DNA of 14,945 nt from a gamma proteobacterium symbiont of Bathyaustriella thionipta (GTDB lineage: Bacteria > Pseudomonadota > Gammaproteobacteria > Chromatiales > Chromatiaceae): positions 1-14,945 of the forward strand of contig JAHXHF010000290.1 of NCBI GenBank assembly GCA_025656895.1, in the 5' to 3' direction. The first letter of the stretch is position 1. The number at the start of each line of letters is the position of its first letter. The notes under the pieces are model-generated. The model searched no databases and was not told the DNA's origin. It saw only the letters and a program-made list of their open reading frames with translations. Below, one piece after another: positions 7,109 to 13,177 of the stretch. The position numbers and the translations under genes are program-made.

Positions 7109-8374
7109 ATGAGTAAGAATATTAAGGCCATTCGTGGCATGCACGACATTCTGCCGCAGGACAGTGGCTATTGGCAGTATTTTGAACGCAGCGTAGAGCG
7201 CATTCTTGGCAGTTACGGCTACCGTGAAATACGCATGCCGTTACTTGAAAGCACTGCTTTGTTCAAGCGCTCTATCGGAGAAGTAACCGATATTGTTGAA
7301 AAGGAAATGTACAGCTTTGCTGATCGTAATGGTGATAGCCTGACTTTACGACCGGAAGGCACAGCCAGTTGCGTGCGAGCCGGCATTGAGCATGGCCTGC
7401 TGTATAATCAGACACCGCGTTTGTGGTATCAGGGCCCCATGTTCCGTCATGAGCGACCGCAAAAAGGTCGTTACCGGCAGTTTTACCAGATGGGTGTTGA
7501 AGCTTTTGGTATGCCCGGCCCGGACATTGATATTGAATTGATTCTGCTAAGCCGTCGAATCTGGCAGGAAGTGGGCATCAAGGGTCTGACTCTGGAAATC
7601 AACAGTCTTGGAAGCGCTGATGAGCGTCACCGCTACCGGGATGAATTGCTCGATTATCTGTCGGCTCATAAAGAGCATCTGGATGAAGACAGCTTGCGCC
7701 GTTTACACACGAATCCCCTGCGTATTCTGGACAGCAAAAACCCGGCCATGCAGGATATGCTGGAACAGGCCCCACGTTTACAGGACAGCCTGGGGGAAGA
7801 ATCCCGTCAGCACTTTGAGCGTATTTGTCAGGCACTGGATGAAGCGGGCATTGATTATCGCCTGAATTCCCGATTGGTACGGGGGCTGGACTATTATAAT
7901 TACACCGTATTTGAATGGGTTACCTCACGGCTGGGTGCGCAAGCAACCGTCTGTGCGGGTGGACGCTTCGACGGTCTGGTGGAACAATTAGGTGGTCGGG
8001 CCACGCCTGCGGTTGGCTTTGCATTGGGTATGGAGCGTGTGCTGGAGCTTTTGCGTGAAGACAATCCGTCCTGTGGTGACGCAAAAATTGATGTGTTTGT
8101 AGTGGTGCTGGGGCAACGTGCCCTTGAGCAGGCGGCGGTGCTTCTTGAACCCCTGCGGGCTGCTTTACCGGATCAGGTGATTCAGATGCATTGCGGTGCC
8201 GGAAGTTTTAAGAGCCAGTTTAAGAAAGCCGACAAAAGTGGTGCACGCTGGGCCATTATTCTGGCCGATGACGAGTTGGATCAGGCTCGTTTCGGACTGA
8301 AAAACCTGCGTCAAAAGGCCGCACAGGAAAGCCTGACAATGACTGAATTATTACAACGAATCAAAAACAGCTGA
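7109..8374 (+). CDS. hisS: Histidyl-tRNA synthetase
   Basis: This cytoplasmic class IIa aminoacyl-tRNA synthetase charges tRNA-His with histidine using ATP. The protein has 421 residues, close to E. coli (424). The start, IKAIRGMHDILP, is the usual N-terminus. Visible motifs are LRPEGTAS (Arg81), motif 2 at about 109-124 (GPMFRHERPQKGRYRQF), the His-binding LVRGLDYY with catalytic Arg258 (E. coli Arg259), and motif 3 AVGFALGMERVLELL. The anticodon-binding domain occupies about residues 325-421 (begins IDVFVVVLG). There is no clear ribosome site in the 16 bases between rodZ and the ATG (the bases ahead are pyrimidine-rich), so translation may depend on coupling to rodZ. Confidence 0.98.
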   Translation: MSKNIKAIRGMHDILPQDSGYWQYFERSVERILGSYGYREIRMPLLESTALFKRSIGEVTDIVEKEMYSFADRNGDSLTLRPEGTASCVRAGIEHGLLYNQTPRLWYQGPMFRHERPQKGRYRQFYQMGVEAFGMPGPDIDIELILLSRRIWQEVGIKGLTLEINSLGSADERHRYRDELLDYLSAHKEHLDEDSLRRLHTNPLRILDSKNPAMQDMLEQAPRLQDSLGEESRQHFERICQALDEAGIDYRLNSRLVRGLDYYNYTVFEWVTSRLGAQATVCAGGRFDGLVEQLGGRATPAVGFALGMERVLELLREDNPSCGDAKIDVFVVVLGQRALEQAAVLLEPLRAALPDQVIQMHCGAGSFKSQFKKADKSGARWAIILADDELDQARFGLKNLRQKAAQESLTMTELLQRIKNS

Positions 8375-8393
8375 GTATTTTAGGAATTAAACC

Positions 8394-9044
8394 GTGGAAA
8401 TATACGAAAACGAAGATGAACAACTGGAAGCGTTAAAAAGATGGTGGAAGGAAAACGGTAAATCCATCATCGGAGGCCTGGTGTTGGGGCTGGCCGGCGT
8501 ATTGGGTTGGCAGGCCTGGCAATCTTATCAGGTAACGCGCAGTGAAGAAGGCGCGCAGCGCTTTGGCAGTCTGGTTATATCCATGCGCCAGCATGAAATT
8601 GATCGTGCCAGTGATCAGGCCAGGCAGTTAATGCAAGACTATGAGAATGAAGCCTATGGGGTTTTTGCGGCCTGGGCGATGGCTCGTCAGAATGTAACCC
8701 TGGGCGATCTTGAAAGTGCCACATCAAGTTTGCAATGGGCTATCGAGCACAGCCCGGATGATTCTCTGAAAAGTATTTCCCGGCTTCGTCTGGTGCGGGT
8801 TTTGCTGGCCATAGGCAGGCTGGATGAGGCGGAAAAAATTATTGGCGCTTCACGCAATCAAGCTTTTGCAGCTGAATTCAGCATGTTGTCGGGTGATATT
8901 CAATTGGCTCGTGGTAAACCCCAGTTGGCTCGCCAGGCTTATCAGCAGGCCTTGCTGGAAGGCGTGAAGGATCGAAATTTGCTGGAAATGAAACTGAATG
9001 ACCTGGGTGATGCCGGGCTTCCGGCTGCTGTGGATGCTTCATGA
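8394..9044 (+). CDS. yfgM: YfgM family inner-membrane protein (ancillary SecYEG translocon subunit)
   Basis: YfgM is a single-pass inner-membrane protein that in E. coli associates with SecYEG and PpiD and helps hand secreted proteins to periplasmic chaperones. The protein has 216 residues (E. coli 206). A short acidic cytoplasmic N-terminus (EIYENEDEQLEALKRWW) is the family signature. It is followed by one transmembrane helix at about 24-42 and a periplasmic TPR-like helical domain (TPR_21) to the end. The start is GTG at 8394, with AGGA at 8382-8385 eight bases upstream. The last four bases overlap bamB (ATGA), so the two are translationally coupled, in keeping with the conserved hisS-yfgM-bamB-der order. 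Confidence 0.93.
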   Translation: MEIYENEDEQLEALKRWWKENGKSIIGGLVLGLAGVLGWQAWQSYQVTRSEEGAQRFGSLVISMRQHEIDRASDQARQLMQDYENEAYGVFAAWAMARQNVTLGDLESATSSLQWAIEHSPDDSLKSISRLRLVRVLLAIGRLDEAEKIIGASRNQAFAAEFSMLSGDIQLARGKPQLARQAYQQALLEGVKDRNLLEMKLNDLGDAGLPAAVDAS

Positions 9045-10219
9045 TGTGGCGTAATCTGCCCTTGTTGTTACTGCTTGCCAGTCTGTTGGCCGGCTGTGGT
9101 GTGACGGATTATTTTCGTGGTTCTGAAAATATTGATCCACCGGCTGAATTGCAGGATCTGGATGACCCTTATGAAGTTGAGGAATTGTGGAGTGACAGCG
9201 TAGGCGAAGGCACAGACAGTCAGCGTATCAGTCTTTATCCGGCTTATCGCAGTGGCTTTCTGGTAGTAGCGGAACATGAAGGTGATGTGGTCGCTTTCGA
9301 TCCGGATAATGGTGATCATATCTGGGAAGTTGAGCTGGATCTGCCTATTTCCGGAGGCCCGGGTCTGGGAGAATCTCTGGCGGTTGTGGGCACGCTTGAT
9401 GGCGAAGTGATCGCGCTTGATCTGGATACCGGTGAGGAACAATGGCGCACCCATGTAAGCAGCGAGGTATTGTCAGTTCCGGCTGTGGGTTACGGCGTTG
9501 TTGTGGTACGTTCAGTGGATGGGCGTGTAACCGGTTTGAGTGAGCAGAGCGGCGAGCAACTGTGGACCTATACACGAAAAATCCCGGCATTATCATTGCG
9601 CGGAAGCGCGTCACCTGTTATTTCCGGTGATCAGGTTATCATCGGCCTTTCCAATGGCAAACTGGCCGCGCTGGATTTGCAAACGGGCAATCCCCGCTGG
9701 GAGGTCACGGTAGCTATAGCCAGCGGACGTTCTGACCTGGAACGTATTGTCGATATTGACAGTCAGCCCATATCGGTTGATGACGTAATCTATGCGGTTT
9801 CCTTTCAGGGTCAAATGGCGGCTATTTCAGAAGGTGTCGGTGTGGTTTTGTGGCGTCGGGAATTTTCTTCTTCAGCTGGACTGGCGGCTGACTGGCGACG
9901 TATTTTTGCGATTGATTCCGACAGCAATGTCTGGGGGCTGGATCCGGCCAATGGTGCCTCTATCTGGAAACAGAACGAACTTTATCATCGCAAACTGGCG
10001 CAACCCGTCATTGTGGGAGAATATCTGGTGGTAGCCGATTTCGAAGGCTATGTACACTGGCTGGATCAGGACAGTGGCCGCATTGTGGCACGAGAAGAAG
10101 TGGACAGTGATGGCATTAGCGGTGTTATGGCCGTGAATGGAGATATCCTGTATGTATACGGCAACAGTGGTGATTTGGCGGCTCTGCGCCTGAAACTGCC
10201 TGCCGAGCCTGAAGAATAA
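9041..10219 (+). CDS. bamB: Outer-membrane protein assembly factor BamB
   Basis: BamB is the lipoprotein subunit of the BAM complex that binds BamA POTRA domains and promotes folding of beta-barrel outer-membrane proteins. The protein has 392 residues, the same as E. coli BamB. The lipobox is LAGC with lipidated Cys19. The rest is an eight-bladed beta-propeller with PQQ-type blade repeats such as VVAFDPDNGDHIWEVE, VIALDLDTGEEQWRT, LAALDLQTGNPRWEV and VWGLDPANGASIWKQ. The sequence GSASPVISGDQVIIG is conserved in BamB. The ATG overlaps the yfgM stop; a second ATG follows at once (9044), and either could be used. A strong ribosome site is lacking, consistent with coupling. Confidence 0.96.
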   Translation: MMWRNLPLLLLLASLLAGCGVTDYFRGSENIDPPAELQDLDDPYEVEELWSDSVGEGTDSQRISLYPAYRSGFLVVAEHEGDVVAFDPDNGDHIWEVELDLPISGGPGLGESLAVVGTLDGEVIALDLDTGEEQWRTHVSSEVLSVPAVGYGVVVVRSVDGRVTGLSEQSGEQLWTYTRKIPALSLRGSASPVISGDQVIIGLSNGKLAALDLQTGNPRWEVTVAIASGRSDLERIVDIDSQPISVDDVIYAVSFQGQMAAISEGVGVVLWRREFSSSAGLAADWRRIFAIDSDSNVWGLDPANGASIWKQNELYHRKLAQPVIVGEYLVVADFEGYVHWLDQDSGRIVAREEVDSDGISGVMAVNGDILYVYGNSGDLAALRLKLPAEPEE

Positions 10220-10229
10220 CAGGGCAGCC

Positions 10230-11633
10230 ATGATTCCTGTTATCGCCCTGGTCGGGCGACCCAATGTCGGCAAGTCAACCCTGTTTAACCGCCTGACCCG
10301 CAGTCGTGATGCATTGGTGGCCGATCAGCCCGGGCTGACGCGTGATCGACAGTATGGCATTGGTCGGGTTGGTCAGCGTTCTTATGTCATTGTTGATACC
10401 GGCGGATTGAGTGGTGATAAGGAAGGCGTGGATCGTCTGATGGAGCAACAAGCCCGGCTTGCCATCGAGGAGGCCGATCATGTTTTGTTTATGCTGGATT
10501 TCCAGCACGGCAGTACACCGGTTGACAGTACGATTGCAGACTCATTACGGCGTACCGGCAAACCCGTCACGGCGGTAGTCAACAAAGCAGAACGTCAGTC
10601 CGAAGCACGCGCCAATGCCGATTTTTTCTCTCTGGGGTTGGGACAGCCGAAAGCCATATCCGCCTCACAGGGTGATCATGTGGAATCCCTGATTAATGAT
10701 GTCTTGTCCGGCTTTCCGCGCTCGGTGTCCGATGTGGAAGAAAATGCCAGGGATGATGGCATACGCATAGCTGTAGTGGGGCGTCCCAATGTAGGTAAGT
10801 CAACGCTGGTTAATCGTATTTGTGGTGAAGAGCGGGTGCTGGCCTACGACATGCCCGGTACCACTCGTGACGCGGTGCCTGTGCCCTTTGAACGCCAGGG
10901 ACAAGCCTATACCCTGATTGATACAGCCGGAGTACGGCGCCGTTCAAAAGTCAGTGATGTTGTTGAAAAATTTAGTGTTATCAAAACCTTGCAGGCAATA
11001 GATGCCTCTAATGTGGTGCTGATGGTGCTGGATGCGCAGCAGGGCATTGCCGAGCAGGACGCAACCCTGGCGGGGCATGTGCTGGAAAGTGGTCGCGCGG
11101 TGGTGGTGGTCGTCAATAAATGGGATGGCCTGGATGTTGACACGAAAGAACGCTTTCGCTACGAAGCCGAGCGTCGCCTGGGTTTTCTGGATTTTGCCAA
11201 CTGGCATTTTGTTTCCGCACTGCATGGTACCGCTGTGGGTGATTTATTTCCTTCCATACACCGTGGCTACAACAGTGCCATGCGGGACTTGTCAACACCG
11301 CAACTAACCCGTCTGTTGGAAGACATGATTATGGAACACCAGCCACCGCTGGTACATGGACGACGTATAAAATTACGCTATGCGCATCAGGGTGGGCGCA
11401 ATCCGCCGATTATCGTGATTCATGGTAATCAGGTGCAACGCGTACCTGCACACTATCAGCGTTATTTGGCAAAGCGTTTCCGCAGCTTGTTGAATCTGCA
11501 GGGTACGCCGGTCAGGCTGGAATTCAAAGGTAGTGACAACCCGTACGCCGGCCAGAAAAACAAACTGAATGAGCGCCAGATAAAAAAGCGCCAACGGCTG
11601 ATGAAGCATGCCAAATCAGGCAAACGCCGTTAA
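10230..11633 (+). CDS. der: Ribosome biogenesis GTPase Der (EngA)
   Basis: Der is an essential tandem-GTPase needed for 50S ribosomal subunit assembly. The protein has 467 residues (E. coli 490). G domain 1 has GRPNVGKS near the start and DTGGL. G domain 2 has GRPNVGKS again, DTAGVRRRSK and NKWDGL. The C-terminal KH-like domain ends in the basic KKRQRLMKHAKSGKRR. The linker between the G domains is acidic and short. The first domain's G4 motif reads Asn118-Lys-Ala-Glu121 where NKxD is normal, described separately. The start ATG at 10230 follows a short AGGG at 10219-10222. It is the last gene of the co-directional cluster. No obvious hairpin terminator follows. Confidence 0.97.
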   Translation: MIPVIALVGRPNVGKSTLFNRLTRSRDALVADQPGLTRDRQYGIGRVGQRSYVIVDTGGLSGDKEGVDRLMEQQARLAIEEADHVLFMLDFQHGSTPVDSTIADSLRRTGKPVTAVVNKAERQSEARANADFFSLGLGQPKAISASQGDHVESLINDVLSGFPRSVSDVEENARDDGIRIAVVGRPNVGKSTLVNRICGEERVLAYDMPGTTRDAVPVPFERQGQAYTLIDTAGVRRRSKVSDVVEKFSVIKTLQAIDASNVVLMVLDAQQGIAEQDATLAGHVLESGRAVVVVVNKWDGLDVDTKERFRYEAERRLGFLDFANWHFVSALHGTAVGDLFPSIHRGYNSAMRDLSTPQLTRLLEDMIMEHQPPLVHGRRIKLRYAHQGGRNPPIIVIHGNQVQRVPAHYQRYLAKRFRSLLNLQGTPVRLEFKGSDNPYAGQKNKLNERQIKKRQRLMKHAKSGKRR

Positions 11634-11642
11634 CCCGGACAT

Positions 11643-11672
11643 TTCACCAGAACGCTAAAATAATGATAGAAT
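11643..11672 (+). promoter_or_regulatory. Candidate sigma70 promoter with GC-rich discriminator
   Basis: TTCACC at 11643-11648 and TAGAAT at 11667-11672 are 18 bases apart, inside an A/T-rich stretch that directly follows der. The bases after the -10 box are CGCGCCG. A GC-rich discriminator of this kind is known from promoters under stringent control, such as rRNA and tRNA operons. No structural RNA gene could be recognised downstream, so the transcript probably leads to the 77-aa membrane protein with a leader of about 165 bases. Pattern match only. Confidence 0.45.
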
Positions 11673-11732
11673 CGCGCCGTTAACAGGTATATCAAAAGTA
11701 CAAACTATCCTCCCGCTACACCAGCCTGGCCA

Positions 11733-11846
11733 TTGAATAACAATGAATCAGGTTTTGCGAACGATCTGAAAAAAAATATCCTGGCAAAAATTCAGGGTCA
11801 TGGTCAAACTTTCGGCGGGTTAATAAACATGAGAGAAATTCAATGA
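11733..11846 (+). CDS. Possible small ORF (37 codons), uncertain
   Basis: From a TTG at 11733 a frame of 37 residues runs to a TGA at 11844-11846, overlapping the next gene's ATG as ATGA. That four-base overlap is the classic form of translational coupling. The codons are unremarkable for this genome, and the peptide is polar (NNNESGFANDLKKNILAKIQ). The frame is open back to a TAG at 11667-11669 but has no ATG or GTG before the TTG, and no ribosome site precedes the TTG. An in-frame ATG at 11829 would give only five codons. It may be chance or the relic of a longer gene. I list it because it occupies most of the spacer. Confidence 0.2.
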   Translation: MNNNESGFANDLKKNILAKIQGHGQTFGGLINMREIQ

Positions 11847-12076
11847 AAATATTGTTAGGCATGATAGTGGGAGCCATCGCAGGCATCTTGTTGGCTCGTT
11901 ATTTCTGGTTTGATGCTTTAGAGGTAGAGTTTTCACAAATGATTATTGAGAATGGCTTGCCTGACTTTGATTTCCTGGTAAAAACAGAAACCTTCAAGAA
12001 ATCTGTTATCAGTCTGGCTGTAGGCGCGATTCTTGGTCTGTTTGGCAGCGTGACATTATTTCCATCCAGAAAGTAA
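11843..12076 (+). CDS. Small two-helix membrane protein of unknown function
   Basis: This encodes a 77-residue protein that I do not recognise. It has two hydrophobic segments, residues about 3-22 (LLGMIVGAIAGILLARYF) and about 52-71 (VISLAVGAILGLFGSVTLF). Both are rich in small residues spaced like glycine zippers, which suggests helix packing within the membrane. Between them lies an acidic hydrophilic loop of about 28 residues (DALEVEFSQ, then a DFDF segment). The tail is short and basic (PSRK). By the positive-inside rule both ends are probably cytoplasmic and the loop periplasmic. GAGA at 11831-11834 is a suitable ribosome site for the ATG. The gene converges on maf with 35 bases between the stops. 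Confidence 0.7.
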   Translation: MKILLGMIVGAIAGILLARYFWFDALEVEFSQMIIENGLPDFDFLVKTETFKKSVISLAVGAILGLFGSVTLFPSRK

Positions 12077-12111
12077 CTCGGCGCCTGGCAGTGTAATCAG
12101 GGGTTGTCTGA

Positions 12112-12693
12112 TCAAATAACATCAACCCCTCGCTGTTGCAACATATCAATCAGTTTAATCAAAGGTAAGCCGATCAGGCTGTTGGGGTCATCACCCTGCA
12201 TTTTTTCGAATAATGCAATACCCAGAGCTTCAGACTTGAAACTGCCGGCACAGTTGAAAGGCTGCTCTCGTTGTAAATAGCGCTTTATCTGCAGGTCTGA
12301 CAGGCTGCGAAAATAGACATGGAAAGGTTCCACGCAGCTTTGTGTATGACCATCGCTCGTATCCAGTAAGCACAGGCCGGTATAAAAACTGACCCGCTTG
12401 CCTGCAAGTGATTGTAATTGCCGGCTGGCACGTTGCAGGTTGCCCGGTTTACCAAGAATTTCTCCATCGGGGTTCACGGCCACCTGATCCGAGCCAATAA
12501 TAAGACTGTTTGCATGTTGTTCGGCGATTGATTTCGCTTTGCTGATTGCCAGTCGCTGAACCAGTGCGCTGGCCGATTCGTCCGCCAGAGGAGTTTCATC
12601 GGTGTGCGGTGAAATACACTCGAAAGTCAGTCCGAGTTTATCCAGTAATGCCTTTCGAAAGGGTGATGTGGAAGCCAGTATCAGTGTTTTCAT
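12112..12693 (-). CDS. yceF: Maf-family nucleoside triphosphate pyrophosphatase, YceF type (m7GTP)
   Basis: This house-cleaning enzyme hydrolyses non-canonical NTPs to NMP and PPi; the YceF subgroup of Maf proteins prefers 7-methyl-GTP. The protein has 193 residues (E. coli YceF 194). Features are the N-terminal LASTSPFRKALL phosphate-binding motif (Ser8 to Arg13), DETPLADE, the catalytic-site IIGSDQVAV (Asp69), GKPGN, and the YceF-type C-terminal segment SEALGIALFEKMQGDDPNSLIGLPLI. That last segment distinguishes it from YhdE/Maf-1 dTTPases. In many gammaproteobacteria yceF is divergent from yceD-rpmF-plsX; here it is divergent from oadG-oadA instead. No strong ribosome site precedes the ATG. 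Confidence 0.93.
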   Translation of the reverse strand: MKTLILASTSPFRKALLDKLGLTFECISPHTDETPLADESASALVQRLAISKAKSIAEQHANSLIIGSDQVAVNPDGEILGKPGNLQRASRQLQSLAGKRVSFYTGLCLLDTSDGHTQSCVEPFHVYFRSLSDLQIKRYLQREQPFNCAGSFKSEALGIALFEKMQGDDPNSLIGLPLIKLIDMLQQRGVDVI

Positions 12694-12761
12694 GTCAGGT
12701 CAAGTCTCTTGAAATTAGCCGAGTCAGGTGAAAAATATTCATAATGATTTTAATGGATTAT

Positions 12762-12767
12762 ATTATA
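12762..12767 (-). promoter_or_regulatory. Possible -10 box for maf/yceF
   Basis: On the minus strand the A/T-rich stretch at 12730-12775 contains a perfect TATAAT (12767 to 12762), about 70 bases upstream of the maf start. No good -35 box was found 16-18 bases further up, so this is only a possibility. Confidence 0.25.
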
Positions 12768-12805
12768 AAACAATAGCTTAGCGTATTTCGAGTCATTGGG
12801 GATAC

Positions 12806-12834
12806 TTGACATTTGCGGCTCTTTGCCATAGAAA
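12806..12834 (+). promoter_or_regulatory. Likely sigma70 promoter of the oad operon
   Basis: A perfect TTGACA -35 box at 12806-12811 is followed after exactly 17 bases by TAGAAA at 12829-12834. The start of oadG lies about 55 bases downstream of the predicted transcript start. This is the best promoter match in the window. It lies between the divergent maf and oadG genes, as expected for an operon promoter. Confidence 0.6.
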
Positions 12835-12894
12835 TGCGGGCTGCGCTGGATAGACGGTATTGGCGGTCTGGTCATTATAAGGGAGAGGGGAGTT

Positions 12895-13134
12895 ATGCCG
12901 GTCTCGGATTTATTGCTGCAAGGTGTACAGTTGATGGCAATAGGAATGGGTATTGTGTTTTCCTTTTTACTGTTGCTGGTCGGTGTCCTGGTTCTGGTAC
13001 GGGCCATTGGCGGGTATTTTGCCGCTGAGCCTGTCGATGCCGCTACCTTCGCCTCTGGTGCTAACAGCGCCAGTGAACATAAACTGATAGCCGTAATCTC
13101 TGCCGCCATCGGGCAGCACCGCGCGCAACCATAA
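12895..13134 (+). CDS. oadG: Oxaloacetate decarboxylase gamma subunit (Na+ pump)
   Basis: OadG is the small membrane subunit that holds the alpha and beta subunits of the sodium-pumping oxaloacetate decarboxylase together. The protein has 79 residues, normal for the family. It has a short N-terminus, a single long transmembrane helix at about residues 11-37 (GVQLMAIGMGIVFSFLLLLV), then a soluble tail containing an Ala/Ser-rich stretch and the conserved-type end HKLIAVISAAIGQHR. The identification is strengthened by oadA immediately downstream (43-base gap). A strong purine-rich ribosome site (GGGAGAGG at 12881-12888) precedes the ATG. The beta subunit gene oadB is expected beyond the right edge. 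Confidence 0.9.
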   Translation: MPVSDLLLQGVQLMAIGMGIVFSFLLLLVGVLVLVRAIGGYFAAEPVDAATFASGANSASEHKLIAVISAAIGQHRAQP

Positions 13135-13177
13135 ATTTCTAAAAACTGTCCAGGCCTGCAGTGGGAAATCTGACTTT

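Noticed and set aside
9872..10273. 133-residue minus-strand open frame over the bamB-der junction
   Set aside because: It is antisense to two strongly identified genes and has no recognisable domain; composition effect.
11625..11684. Repeated CGCCGTTAAC at the der stop and again about 50 bases downstream
   Set aside because: The match is only 10 bases, one copy is der coding sequence plus stop, and no mobile-element structure lies between the copies. It is likely chance.
12099..12130. Inverted repeat AGGGGTTG / CAACCCCT between the convergent 77-aa gene and maf, as a possible terminator
   Set aside because: The loop is 16 bases, there is no T-run on either side, and the right arm is part of the last maf codons. 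It is not convincing as a Rho-independent terminator.
12851..12880. A second promoter (TAGACG, then ATTATAA) just before oadG
   Set aside because: The predicted transcript start would fall in or after the ribosome binding site. The TTGACA promoter upstream is much better.
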